From Macrobrachium rosenbergii (Eukaryota; Arthropoda; Malacostraca; Decapoda; Palaemonidae): a DNA stretch of 64,000 nucleotides. The position numbers and the translations under genes are program-made. Positions 24,270 to 36,260 of the stretch are shown one piece after another. The notes below the pieces were generated by a model that worked only from the letters and a program-made list of their open reading frames with translations, searched no databases and had not been told where the DNA came from. The stretch is from the NCBI RefSeq assembly GCF_040412425.1, contig NC_089782.1, forward strand, positions 23,173,122 to 23,237,121, given 5' to 3'. The stretch's first letter is position 1; each line of letters opens with the position of its first letter.

Positions 24270-25235
24270 TTGTAATTTATGCCAACCTAGATGCAAAAAT
24301 ACTTATAATAGCCTAGGCTACTTTAGGCCTATTATTCAGTTTCAGTGAATTGACATTAATTTGTTTGTTAACTTTTACGCTTGTCTCACAGTAACTGGAG
24401 GGTCCCTTCCCATGGGTTTTTTGGTTCATCCCAACTTAACCAGGGTGCCCCGCCCTGGTTTGCCGAAGAGGCAGACCCCACCTGTGGCCAGGGCTTTCCC
24501 GTCTTTGAGTGAAACACAGGGACCCAGTGTAACCTAACGTAAACTAGTATGCCATTTCCTGCTTACTGGGTATGACTTTGCCGTCCTGCCTATGCCCCTC
24601 TATTTATCCTGACCTAGGTGTCCGTATGTTGAAACAATACTAGATTGGTCTGTGTGCGTTGCTTATTTTTCTTCATTAGTTTCCCTGCTGGGAGTGCCCC
24701 CGCCCTCCCCAATTTTAATTGACTAAGATGGCTGCAAATCAGAAACAGCATTTGTTTACATAAATTGCCAAATTTTCTTTTTCATTATTATTCCCCAACA
24801 GGATGCCTCTCCAACCCCCTCCCCAACTTACCGTGACCCTGAGGCCTAAGGCGCTGGTAATCTCGTTTCCCACTGTAGTTCCCCATTCTGGATAGGCATA
24901 AGGAGTATGTAATGAGTTAACCAAACATTTCCAACAGACATGAATGTCAAATTCACAAAAATCACTTGGAACTATTATGAAAAGTTTATTTAAAATTTAA
25001 AGTTACTCACCTCACAAGTAACTTTGACCAGTCACTGTTTATAATTGAAGATCTCGGAATATGGTGTTCCTACCTGAATACAGGCTTTTTGGCACTGTGC
25101 CATAGTACCAGGTCCACAGGTAGCACTTTGCAAGTAATATTAATATGGTACCATATTCTAATTTGGGTTTTGAGATTGACATAGTTTTATTAGTACTCAT
25201 TGGCATGGATTAGAAGATTCTTTTTTATTTTGCAG
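24270..25235. other. No gene seen; intronic if the 5' exon is upstream
   Basis: Moderately GC-rich to about 24900, with CCTAGGC-type words like those left of the DIRS element (16.5-17.9 kb), then AT-rich up to the acceptor at 25235. The shared composition suggests that the DIRS insertion split one continuous region. Confidence 0.4.
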
Positions 25236-25303
25236 GTGCAGTAGTGAAAGATGAAGGCCATAATTGACAATGTTGAGTGTCAAGGGACTCACCAAAGTTT
25301 AGA
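25236..25303 (+). CDS. ACAP: ACAP exon 1 (coding start), frame-damaged
   Basis: A TTTTGCAG acceptor precedes 15 untranslated bases and an ATG at 25251. The frame reads MKAIID, then an indel leaves VEC, and a second shift restores DSPKFR before a GTTAGT donor at 25304. The known family start is M-K-x-x-x-D-F-E-E-C-L-K-D-S-P-x-F-R, so the match is position-specific in spite of two frame breaks. The short 5' leader after an acceptor shows that a noncoding exon lies upstream. Confidence 0.65.
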
Positions 25304-28300
25304 GTTAGTGTTTTTTTCTTGTTTTTATGTTTATCTAAATGGATTTGGCCATGAAAATCTGAATGAAGGCATTTTTCTTCTTTACATGTTACCACAAGGA
25401 GAGGGAACTCATTACATCTGTACACTCTATAAAAAGAAAATCTGACTTTGGTTTTTGTGATGATTGTTTATACTGTACAGTACCAGGAAATAACATTGTC
25501 ATCATCATTCTGAGGATCTCCCAAATGAAGCCCTGAGTTGTTGCTTTAGTATACAGCACTGTAATAGATTATTTCCTGCAGGTATGAGTTGAGGATTAGG
25601 TAGACAGAAAATTAGCCTATCTGGCTGAGGTCTTCTAAGGAAGGAAGAGAGTAACTTCCATGGACACAAATCCATGGGTAACATATACATGTCATTGGTA
25701 GTGTATCATTGTTTTATTCAAGGGGCTGGTGAAGGCCAAGTGGTGAGTTGGAAATGCATGGAAGGGAATGGAAAATTTTCTTGTACAGTCTCCTTGAGTT
25801 AGTTCTTTGAGAAGAGTTGGGTAAATATCATTTAGGTGTACAAGACTAATTGTTTTGTCCACTTAAGAAATCAAAGGTTTTATGCTAAATTTCAGTGTTA
25901 CATGTCTGGTTTCTAATTACATTACTGTGAGCATTTAAGTAATTCAAAGTTTATTTAGGAGTAATGTAGGTAAGTAGAAGTTCCCAAAGGGGATAGGATA
26001 TACAATCCATTTTGTAGGTGTATACTAGTGCTGTGTAGTGTGTGATGCACTGTAATTTTTAAACAAGGCAAATAGATGGGAGCAACCTAATGCCCACATG
26101 TAACAGGTGTTCAGAGACAAAAATTGTGTAAGAGAGAATGGGGATCTAATAGAATGGACTGCTGGTTGCTCTCCAGAGGTTTTGAGGAGGGGTTATATGA
26201 CTGGAAACTACAGGCAGGAGATAACTCCAAAGTTTTCCAACATTCTAGAGTGGGAAAACAGGCATTGAACTTAATGATGGCATTTCATCTGCCACTGAGT
26301 AAAATATGGTGGTTGGCTCCTTTCTGGGTGTTAAATGGCTGGATGGTGAAGGTGACTCTTTCAGTAGTTGAATAGTGGCTAAATGTGAGTCTCAATGAGA
26401 TGGTAAATCAGAGTGACAGGATATTAATTGTAGTAACTTTATATAATTTATTTTCTTATTTTTAAAATATGAATTAGGAATCCAAATACAGAGTAATATT
26501 CTAGTGAGGATGGATAAGGCACTCTAAATCTGTAGTAATTAGTAAGAATATCCTGGATATATTGAAAATAAAACTACTTTTGGGATTACATATAGTTACA
26601 GAGTTACTTTCATTTTGTTCTTTTTTAAAACGAAGTTTGAAGCAATTTGAACACCTGAATTGTAATGGAGGAGGTTTGAATTCAAAATCTAATTGTATGG
26701 AAATTCTAGGTAAATAATTTAGAAAATGTTTCATTTAAACAGTTAAGTGACACTAGCCAGTTCAAATATACTAAATAGTATGTGGATGAAGAAAGAGCTT
26801 TTGATATAGAGATCTAGCAGCAGATGGTGGAGAGGTGAAAGGGGCATTATCATCAAAACATTGCATAGAAAGAGGTCAAATAATCTAATCATTTAATGAG
26901 GAAGAAGAATAGGAAGAAGGGTTGCAAAAATATTTTCTCATTTTGATTTTTTATAGTGAAGTGTAGAAAAATTCTGTAATGAGAAATAAGGTGAGAATAC
27001 ATAATACAGTACCTCATGACCTCCACTATTAATCTGTCGACCAAACAGGGATTTCCAGAAAACTAGTACACATAAAGAAAGCAGCATATGTCACAACAGC
27101 CTCGCTGAAATAAAAAGTAGTGTTACCCCAGTGACTGAATTTACATACAGTTCTGGTTTACCCACTATTGAGCATGAGCTTAATTACATATGGTTAGTGA
27201 AAGTTAGTCAACAACAAAAAGTGGACTCCATTTTCGCTTAATTACTTTTAAAACCATGGTTCAGTGGTCTTTTCTCCCTTATGAGAATGTAGTGTTTTAA
27301 ATACAGGATTACAGTATACCTGTTTTTTTATATATATTGGTGTATAGTATTAGTGTAATTTTTGTATATGAGCTACATGTCAGGTTGTGTTTTTAAGAAT
27401 TATGGTGATGTTAATAATGTTTTCCAATACTCTTGCCGTCATTTATAACTTATTACTAATTCAATGTTAGTTGTATTATGCTTTTGGGAAGAATGCAAAC
27501 TTTCATTGAAGCTTTTAAAAAGATCATTAGTTTCTTTATGATTTTCTCTACTCTTCATCGAATTCATTGAATCTGATTATTAATGATAAAAATCAACCTC
27601 GGTAACTACATCAACATTTTAGGTACTCAGATTGCTTCTAGCGTATCTTTTGGATATACAGTACAGTATTAATAGTTTCATTCTTAAGTCATCATCTAAA
27701 ATTTATTTGTTGTTTTATTTTGATGCCATTATTTTCCTTTCCAGTTTACTAAGTATAATGGCTTTATCATTTCTGTAAATAACTTCCATATTACAGCATT
27801 GTGGATGTAGCTTGCAGTTTTCTTTCACAGTAGAATCTGTTTTCCAGTATTTGCTCTGAGGATTATGTTTTTACTGTTAAGGCTATTTGTTTGACTATTG
27901 TTCACGATTCCAAAAGGAGATATTGTTGTCTTTAGATTACATACAACATGTGCCCATCACCATGTTCTACTTTTACTGCTAGTTGAGATCAGCAATCCCC
28001 ATATTGCTTGGTTCAGTGACTGTTTCGTTTTCTCTTCTACTAGGCTTTGGATTTCTACTCCAACATCTTTTTTTCTCTTGATTCCTGTAGCCTTGAAGCT
28101 TTTGAGAGTGAAGTCTAAAACTGTCATTGTAGTTAAACCCCAATTTTCCTCCTTTTCAAGATGTTTTCTTGTCATTTCCATTGACCTTTGGAATGAAAAC
28201 AATTGCAACTTAAGGCAAATTTTGTGATCAAAGATGTAGTTTTTATAAAAAAGATTGACTGACTTCTTTACAACTGACTGAAATATCACTATCATTATCA

Positions 28301-29088
28301 GAGGCAACTCTTCAGGTTGATTTTGCACATATGCTAAATGTAGATGTATGAGGAGAGAAAACAGGACATACTGAAAAAGATTTAGAATTAAATAACTATA
28401 ATGTGGATAATATTAATTTTAGAAAGTTTTCTTCTTAGGTGACACCAGGACAAGATTTAGGTCATTTTAAGTAGTGATAAGTAGGATAAGAAAGAGAATG
28501 GTGAATATCAATAAAGATAAAATGTAACAAGATAGATAAGAGAATTGGTACAGTCAGTTTCACAGTATTAGTAACTATCAAAATGTACATTTGTGTACTT
28601 AAATGTTCAGGTGTAATGTGGTTCAAAGAGAGTCAAGAAGTTGATCAGCCAATCTTGAGAAAGATTTGGTAGTTATATTATTGAGGGTGGATGGTTTTAT
28701 GTAATTAAGAACTCTTAGTTTAGAACTATAATTGATTGTGTGATTTTTACAGGCAAATTTGGATGAAAATGCTGGGAGGACTTGGATATCTGGAGGTGAA
28801 ATTGGAGAAAGGTAGGACACATTCTGTTTGTTGAAAAGTGGAGTTTCATAGTTGTTGAAAAAGTGCAGTTTCATACTATGATTTATGCCTGTTTTAATGC
28901 TCAGGAATCCAATGTAGCCTACAATATTATGCAGATTTACTATAAGGGAAAAATGAGCTACCAGTGGAAACCCTTCAGTATTGCTACACTTTAGTTTTGG
29001 GAATCTGGTGGACTCTCTTGCAAACTCAGAGCCCAGGTTGTATGTCATCTTTCTTCCAGATGATTTTGTTATAATGGTAGGTCACATT
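25304..29088. other. Intron; at least one BAR exon not located
   Basis: About 20 residues of the BAR domain (the family's E-V-E ... L-E-x-K-L-x-K stretch) should be encoded here but were not found. Long opposite-strand frames at 27898-28328 and 28623-29048 match no family I know. A frame at 26124-26375 contains FEEGLYDWKLQ but does not align convincingly. Confidence 0.4.
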
Positions 29089-29340
29089 TGTGATACAAAT
29101 TTTAATTTTGTTCCGATTTAGTGTTACAAAATTTTTGTTCTATTCATGCCACCAAAATTTTAACTTTAGTACCTATTTTGTGCCACAAAAATTTAATTTT
29201 GTTCCCTATTTAGTGTTACAAAATTTTTTTTCTATTTTTGCCACAATATTTTAATTTTGTTCTAGTTTTGCTACAGAATTTTAATTTTGTTCCTATTTTA
29301 TGCCACAATTTTAATTTTTGCATTTTCTCTTACAAAATTT
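29089..29340. repeat. Degenerate minisatellite next to an ACAP exon
   Basis: Six to seven imperfect copies of a 35-42-base unit with the core ACAAAATTTTAATTTTGTTC followed by a CTATTT(T/A)GTGCC-like word. It ends about 60 bases before the acceptor of the exon at 29400. Confidence 0.8.
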
Positions 29341-29399
29341 AAACTCTGTTCCCAAACTAAAACTGCAACCTAACTTAAAATTTTTTAATTCCTTTACAG

Positions 29400-29456
29400 G
29401 TGGTAAAGCATTGTAATCAGATGGTGTTAGCTGAAACAATTCAACCAGGAACAAGA
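29400..29456 (+). CDS. ACAP: ACAP exon, BAR domain (frame-damaged)
   Basis: A TTTACAG acceptor and a GTGAGT donor bracket 57 bases. The frame starts VVKHCNQMVLA. After a loss of about two bases it continues GKQFNQEQ, matching the family's L-V-K-L-C-x-x-M-x-x-x-G-K-x-F stretch. The last two bases (GA) join with the first G of the next exon to give Glu. Confidence 0.7.
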
Positions 29457-29595
29457 GTGAGTATTTTTGGTATTTATCGATTTAGAGGTTATTTATATGA
29501 TTGTCCAAACATTGACTGAGCTGATATCCACTTTGCTCTTTATTGTAATACACAGTATAGTGTATGTTGCATTTAATTTTTTTTTCTTTCTCCAG

Positions 29596-29774
29596 GCATT
29601 TGATCCACAGCTTATGGGACCCTGGCAGGATATTTTGGAAATGATACAACTGTGCAGTCTGCACTCAATCGTATGCTGGCAGCTCTTGGGAAACTGCACC
29701 AAATACTGCTCACCATACCAGCAAGATCAGGCAGCTTCGTGCTATTACAAGAACTTAGCCAACTTTATCAAGAA
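29596..29774 (+). CDS. ACAP: ACAP exon, BAR domain (frame-damaged)
   Basis: It opens with HLIHSLWD. One extra C in GACCCTGG at 29619-29623 shifts the frame to LAGYFGNDTTVQSALNRMLA. A further shift near 29697 or 29725 brings in DQAASCYYKNLANFIK before a GTAAGT donor at 29775. The family equivalents are the L-A-x-Y-x-x-N-D and D-Q-x-x-x-x-x-x-x-x-L-x-N-F-x-K blocks of the second BAR helix. Three frames are needed to read one exon. Confidence 0.8.
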
Positions 29775-30216
29775 GTAAGTGCAGCTGACTATTTACTTCT
29801 TATGGTCACAGCCAGTCTGAAGAACAAAATACTTATACTTTATTCCATTTGGCTTTTTTACAAAATACTTGTGCTAATCCATTTTGTTTTTATCTTACCT
29901 CTCTGTAGTACTGTGTTATGAAGCTTTGCCATGACCTTGTACTGCTTATATATGGGAGAATCTTATATGTTTACTGGTAGTCATGCATTTGAAAGTTGTT
30001 TTTCAATTGTCCTTTGAGAGTATCTCAGACTTAAGAGAAAGGTGGCTGTTTTTCTAGTGACTGGAGCTTAAAAACTTTCCCCATCATTATAGTTTTAGAA
30101 ATTGTTATATTAGAGTATAACCTGTCTCATAAAATGCATTCTGCATTTTTATGAAAATATATGTTGTTTTCGGTTCTTTTAAAAAGTCAGTGTTCCTATT
30201 GTAACCACCTTTCTAG

Positions 30217-30447
30217 TGAACTGCGGGCGTAAAGGATCTGAGGCATTACTTTGAAAAAGTGAGTGGCGACATGGACAATATCCTGCAAGAGGTCTTCTGG
30301 TGTGTCAGGACACGTGTGCATGAAGCAGATAGGATGAACAATTTAGTGATTGCTACAAAGAAGGAGCATTTTAGGCACACTACTGTAGATTATGTCCATG
30401 CAATATCTGTTGCACAGGGAAGAAGCAGCTATGAAGTGGTGGATGCG
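30217..30447 (+). CDS. ACAP: ACAP exon, BAR domain (one base missing)
   Basis: After a TTTCTAG acceptor the exon reads NELR. One base is missing near 30225-30229, and then it runs open to the GTATGT donor at 30448: VKDLRHYFEKVSGDMDNILQ, followed by HEADRMNNLVIATKKEHFRH and TVDYVHAISV. These are the conserved K-D-x-x-x-x-F-E-K-V and C/H-F-R-H-x-x-x-D-Y-V blocks of the BAR domain. The exon length (231 + 1) restores correct phase. Confidence 0.88.
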
Positions 30448-30794
30448 GTATGTTATTTTCCTTTTTGTATGTACTGAATCAGATCTCATTGGTACACAGT
30501 AATTTGTGTGTTTTAGCAACTGAATTATTTTAATGGCAGCATGCTGTAGTTCAGTGATTTGAGTTAACTTTTAAAGTGTACTGCTTATGGTTAATGCTAT
30601 AACTATTTAGGCATAAAATATTCTATCTTTTACCTTCTTTAAAAATATTTTTAGGAAATGATTAAGTAATGTCTTCTCAGTGTTTCTTAATGTTGTAAGT
30701 GCATTTAGGTATATACATTTTTCTTTTACTTGTTTTTAAATATGTTTAGAAGATCTGAAACAATGTCACACTAATGTTTATGTTTGTTTTCCAG

Positions 30795-30884
30795 CTTTTG
30801 TCATACTTAAATACACAACACATTTATCATCAAGGGACTGACCTATGGTGATCTCAAACCGTCTTTGGAAAAGATTAGCCAAGG
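30795..30884 (+). CDS. ACAP: ACAP exon, end of BAR domain (frame-damaged)
   Basis: A TTTTCCAG acceptor opens LLSYLNTQHIYHQGTDLW. After one shift near 30846-30850 it reads DLKPSLEKIS. This matches the family block L-L-x-x-x-x-x-x-x-x-F-H-Q-G-x-D-L-F that ends the BAR domain. The donor is not canonical in context (GGGTTGTG), so the right border is approximate. Confidence 0.72.
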
Positions 30885-31051
30885 GTTGTGATTATGGTTC
30901 ATTTAAAACAAAAATTTTTGTTTTCTTTAAAGATATTTTGGTAGAAATACCTTTATTGGAAGTATTTCGGTAGAAATACCATTATATATTAGTAAGTTTA
31001 TAAGTGTGCTCTGTGCTTATCATGTCAGCTGAGAAGTTCTGAGAGAGTTTA

Positions 31052-31074
31052 TTATTATTATTATTATTATTATT
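31052..31074. repeat. (ATT)n microsatellite
   Basis: Seven to eight ATT units inside an ACAP intron. Confidence 0.95.
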
Positions 31075-31658
31075 GCTACACTGCAGTAGACAGTGGTTTT
31101 AGTCATGCCTGCCATTGGAAGCTTCTTGCTTTCATTATACATCAGCTTTTTTCTTTTTTAAATACATGGTGTCAGTTATGAGTATTAATGTTTTGTTGAT
31201 TTGGGTGTTTTGTAAGTTGGTATTTTAGGTGCAGAAAACAAATAAAAAATGGTGTGTTTTAACCAGATGGAAAAAATGTAGATATGCAGGGGTCCTTTGC
31301 CCAGTAATGTACCATTAACCTCTGATTGTATTAGATGCTATACAGGTAGGCATTGACTTGCGACAGCTGTAATTTATGACGGTCCGCGTTTACAACAGTA
31401 GCAAAAAAAATTATGAAAAAAAGAGAACTATAAAAAAAATTTTAAAAATTTACAAAATATCATGCAGCAGGCAGTGCTTATGAGTAACAGTCCCAACACA
31501 CTGTCAAACATGTATATCCAGCATAGTATAAAATCATACAATTAAACAATTTAGGAATTTGATTGTACACCAGCTGTAGTCTGTAGCAGTGTACGATCAA
31601 AAATGTTTGGTAGTTTGTGGCCCACCTAACAAGAATGAACACAAACACATCTGCTTTG

Positions 31659-31660
<2 letters not shown>

Positions 31661-31742
<82 letters not shown>
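31661..31742. repeat. (CT)n microsatellite
   Basis: About 41 uninterrupted CT units, ending about 90 bases before a Tigger-like transposase remnant. Confidence 0.97.
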
Positions 31743-31746
<4 letters not shown>

Positions 31747-31844
31747 ATAGCACTGATTTGCACCTCATTTACTGTTTGAAAAGTTTTTGATAAGCTGCAG
31801 TATGTCGACAAAGTGACACTTTGATCGTCAACAATTCAGCCAGC

Positions 31845-32308
31845 CCAAAAGGCAAGAAAGAATATCAACTTGGAATTAATAGTGAATGTGGTTAATGAGT
31901 ATGAAGGATGAAAAAGATTAAGGAAAATAGCATGTGACCTAGGAATTCCACATTCAGCAGAATCGAGAACACATTCGTGAAGTTGGTAAAAGTTTTGCTT
32001 CAGTGAATGCTACTGTAATTACGAAGTAAAGGCGAGAGCCAATCCATGAAGTGGAATGGTTATCAGTGGTGTGGATAGAAGACCAAATTATAAAACGAAC
32101 ACCATTAAGAAATATTACTATCCAGGCAAAGGCTAGAAGTCTGTTTCAAATCCTTAAGGGATGTGCAGGTGATAACTGTCAACAAGAATTAATCAAAAGT
32201 ACTGGATGGTTCAGAAGGTTCAAAAGAAGATTCAGTTTTCATACTGTTCGGGTAGCAAGAAAGGCAGTGAGAAAGTTCGTCGACAGTTTTGATGAATTCA
32301 TAAAATAA
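31845..32308 (+). pseudogene. pogo/Tigger-like transposase, N-terminal DNA-binding part
   Basis: This encodes the paired helix-turn-helix (CENP-B-like) DNA-binding part of a Tigger-type transposase. An upstream piece in changing frames reads ACDLGIP, then REHIREVGKSFASVNATVI. After a stop comes an open stretch: EPIHEVEWLSVVWIEDQIIK, ITIQAKARSLFQILKG, STGWFRRFKRRFSFHTVRVA. The pattern W-x-E-D-Q ... I-Q-x-K-A-x-S-L-F ... G-W-F-x-R-F-K-x-R is diagnostic for the second HTH. The DDE catalytic domain is missing. It lies in an ACAP intron on the same strand. Confidence 0.82.
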
Positions 32309-34020
32309 AAAGGATAAAATGTTACATTTCCCATGCAAAAACTAGGAGTTAATAACCATTCTCAGAACAAACTTAAAACCTCAAGTAAATGCGAAAACGT
32401 AAGCATCAAACGTGCATCACAAGTGTTACGCAAACATCACAAAAATGTTTTGTAATATTATAATGAAATGGAAATTTGTTGAGATCAGACTAGTGATCAG
32501 TAATAGTAAAATACTTTTCCATACTGTGCAGAATTAATCTGGTGCGATATTCATCAGTCAACTGAAATAAGGTTAAACAGATTTTACTTTGGGCGCAGTT
32601 ACCACTGGCTTACCATTGAAGCATATAAAACATGGATGTAAACATGGGGGCAAGCGAGTTACAAAACATTGAGATGAATTGGAAAATTATTAGTTAAATG
32701 AAATATATTAGTATTGATAAAATAGTCTCCTGTGTACTCTATATATATAAGTGTGATACCCAGTTAAAAAAAAAAAAAATTGTGTCTTTGTAGAACGAAA
32801 CGCCACAAGTAGACTAGATGTAAACATGGGGTAAGATACAAAAAGTAAGTTAAATATGCAAGGTTTCTGTGATATTACAAGGCAAAGTGGGAAATTGATG
32901 ATTGCAATAAAACATAAGATCAATAATATCTTTTTAATACATTTCTTAAAAACAATAAGAGTCCTGTCTAGAATACGATATGAGTGACACAGTACTCGCT
33001 AGTATAATTCGTAGCAAGTGAACACAACATTGTAAAAAGTAAAGTTTACTGAATTCTCAGTGAAACAAATGAAAATAATCATTAATGTAAAGAATGATAA
33101 AGTTATTGTTTAAAAATATACTCATGGTGATAAAACCATGGTATGCTGTAGGTAAAAGGATTTAGACCATGGGGTAGCCTATATATAGCTGTAGACTGAA
33201 TTGCAAACTGATTTACATTAAAATTGACATCCGACATGCATGCAAGAACCTAACCCTATTGTAACTCTTAACACCTACCTGTAAAAGGCTACAATCTTAG
33301 CTCGTAACTTTTCATCACCTGTTGACTTTATAGAATTCTTACATGATTTGAAATTTTGTATCTTACAGATATATAGCAAGTGACTAAAATTAGTTGTAGT
33401 TTTTCAAAGAAATACCGGTATGTAAGATTGATCCCTGCCAAATATATGATGACATAGAAATGCCACTGCAGCAGCTATGTAACATAATCCAGTACACTCT
33501 GCATTTTGATTGCAGAACCTCACCACAAGTACAGTACTCAGAAATAAACATAAAAACATAAAAGTCAGTGTTCTTAAGAGATGTGGTTTGATACTCTAGT
33601 TAAAATAACTCATAATATATGTACAGTAATACATAAAATACAGTAGTAGTGTAATAGGAATAGGAATAGGAATTAATATAGCCAACATATCAAATAATTT
33701 TGAACAACACTAATTTGGAGGAATGCACATAGTCAACATATCAATTAATTGGAGCGATATCAGTTCTCTAATAAAGTTCTTGGGGATAATCATATGGGTG
33801 TTTTCCTGATACTTCAGTGCTGATGAAACCATTCCTGTTTTAGGATACAATTTTTGTTCTTTGTTGATGTATATTTTCCCCTTCCAGCAAAGTAGCTTAC
33901 TGTGGCATCATCTTTATATCAAGTTTATGATGTGTTTAAATTGAAACTACATTTTACAAAGGAAATGCGGTATGCAGGACCAGTCAAGTGAAGGCTAATC
34001 TTGTTCTTGTTTGTTTTAAG

Positions 34021-34246
34021 GTAAGTGTGATGAGAACCGAGGTAAATGAACTGGAGAAGAGTATGGAGAACCGTCATACAGATGTCACTGACAAAGATCT
34101 GGTGTATTTGTCTGATCAGCATGATGCAACCCAGCCTGTTGTCATGCATGGATACCTTTTTAAACGTACCACTAACGTATTCCAAGGCGATGGAATCGGC
34201 CGGTATTTTACCCTGAAATAATCAGCTTCAATCTGCCAGCGCTCAG
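34021..34246 (+). CDS. ACAP: ACAP exon, BAR-PH junction and PH start (frame-damaged at its end)
   Basis: A TTTTAAG acceptor opens a frame with VNELEKSMENRHTDVTDKD, then the PH start DATQPVVMHGYLFKRTTNVF. Three small indels near 34185, 34198 and 34218 then break the stretch that should read K-T-W-N-R-R-x-F-T-L-x-N-N-Q-L-V-Y-Q-x-R-S-G. The pieces WNR, RYFTLK, NNQL and CQRS can each be seen in different frames. The GTTAGT donor at 34247 leaves one G that joins GG of the exon at 53583 to give Gly. Confidence 0.88.
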
Positions 34247-35849
34247 GTTAGTTTGAAATTGAGCTTGGTACTGTAGTATGTTGCTTATGGTTGGATGTTT
34301 GTTTTGTTTTTGTTCCGTTTACAGGTTGACATTTATTAACATTTGACTTTCAGTAACAATTGTTTGTGATTTGCTGTTTATCATCTTGGTAATGTGTTTA
34401 CATGAACTGATTTTGGCCCATGTAAAGATTGTTTGTAATTTGCTGTGCTTTGGTGACATGACTTGTTTTCCTGCTTGGCATAACAGTTTTTTTGAGATCA
34501 TTAGTACCTGTTGGGATCAAGGTGAAGGTTTGAGTAAAATGTTAGTTGTTTATCCCCTTTCTCTTAACCTGACTTGTATTCAGTAGGATTGTTAATGCTT
34601 ATTAATTTAAACTTTGTAATCATCACTGCTTAAAGAAATTATTGTATAGTGGCAATTTTAAATCTTAACAATGTGTTATGGTTAAGGCACTGGCATTGGT
34701 TAGAAATAGTTTCTTTCTCATGCTGTTAATGAGTACATTAACCTGTATGTGTGTCTCATGTATTTTATTGTAGAGCTTAATTACTCTGGAATAACATTGT
34801 ATTCTTCTCACGTTCTTTTGTGTATCCATGAAAGGGAACAGCAGGGTGAGCCCATGTAATTTGGTGATCACATCATAGTGCAAAATACTTTTTGAGCTTT
34901 CTGGAACTGGATTTTTGGAGGTAGGGCTGGCAGTATGAAAGAGGAGATTGTAACGTCCTTTTTGCCTGCCTGCTGGGTTTTTGCCCCAAAACTAGTTTGC
35001 AAACAGATCTAGCCTTGTGGTAAAACTTCACCAGTCCCTTAATCCAGTACTCACTGTACACAACACTACGCTACCGCTTTGTATGCTAGGGAAGGAACAA
35101 AGCACAGATACCTAGGTGTTGAAGTTGTTTTACTGATAGGAATAGTGCAGTAAAAACTTAAGGAAAAATTTACAAGTTAATTTATCATTACTAATAATGT
35201 ACTTCAACATAGTAACAAATGCAATATGTAATAAGCACAAAAATAACATTAAAAGCCAATCTTCTCAGGAAAGGGAGGAAAAACTCAGGAAATTTGATAA
35301 AACAGTAAAAGAAAATTATTGGCATAGTAAACCCTCCCAGTTAAAAAAATTATGTACATACTTGAATCCCATGAAGGGAAACAGGCAGAAGTTGGTTCCC
35401 TCCAGCACATACACATGCACAATGGAAGTAAATATAACAGAGGTAAACATGAAAAAACTGAGCATGAGAAAAGCTGGCGTTGAGACTTAAGAACAAGAGA
35501 ACTCAAAGGTGTTGTGGGAGAGCTCTGTATTTACAAAGCAATTAAGTTTACCTAAGTCTCCTTAGCTAGATTTATTAAACATCCTTTCATTTGTATTGCG
35601 GGCATATTTTGGTCAGGAATATTAACATAGTAAATGCACCCTGGAGAATTGGCTAAATTAATATATATACTCTACATCAGCAAAGGTTGCTTTCAAGACT
35701 GATATAATTTACTTACAGTGCATTAATATTATAATGTTTTTTCTCTAGATTATATTTTCAAAGCACATTACTATGTCTGCTAAAGCCCAAGTGTATCTTT
35801 CATCCAGGCAGTAGATTTCCTTCTGAAGAGAAGGAAATCTTTTACCTGG

Positions 35850-36260
35850 ATGAGAGTTAGTAATGGCATTAACATTAGAACTGTGCCTTTTTTTAAGTTG
35901 GTCATAAAAATGCCAAGGGAAGCTGAGTCAGTAAAGTCATGTGCTTGCCTTAAACCTACTATCATCACAAAGAAAAGAGTTGTGCCAATGTGTGATATGG
36001 AAAAATTACTTATCGCTTGGATGGACGATCCAGTTTAGAAGCATATGCTGGGTAGTGTACCAATGATGCTGGCTACTGCAAGAACCTTTGATGGTACCTT
36101 GATGTGGCAAAGCAAGAAGATGCTTCAAAGTTTACCCAGGCTTTTATTGCAAGTTACAAATGGTTTCAACTGTTCAGAAGGCATCATATATTCCACAACA
36201 CTGACGTCAAGCGACGAAGCTGCAAAAACGTAGGGAAGATCTACATAAGATCATTGATGA
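35850..36260 (+). pseudogene. Second pogo/Tigger-like transposase remnant
   Basis: Pieces of a CENP-B-like HTH can be read in shifting frames. VVPMCDMEKLLIAWMDD corresponds to the M-E-K-L-L-x-x-W-x-x-D block. FIASYKWFQLFRRHHIFHNT then corresponds to F-x-A-S-x-x-W-F-x-x-F-x-x-R-H-x-x-H-N. The order and spacing (about 55 codons) fit a Tigger DNA-binding region. It differs clearly from the remnant at 31845, so it comes from another family. Stops and shifts are frequent. Confidence 0.5.

Noticed and set aside
26124..26375. Possible missing BAR exon of the ACAP gene (FEEGLYDWKLQ)
   Set aside because: Only a vague resemblance to the expected acidic/Leu stretch, and no acceptor-donor pair at the right distance and phase.
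27898..28328. Opposing 109- and 123-codon frames
   Set aside because: No recognisable motif, no splice context, and each is the shadow of the other; the stretch lies in an intron.
28623..29048. 141-codon minus-strand frame
   Set aside because: Composition and motifs resemble no family I know; intronic and unsupported.
25236..34246. Programmed frameshifting as the explanation for the broken ACAP exons
   Set aside because: At least eight shifts of both directions without a shared slippery site is not a programmed mechanism; sequence error or chimera is simpler.
35197..35490. 97-codon basic frame
   Set aside because: Lys-rich by composition only; no motif or splice context.
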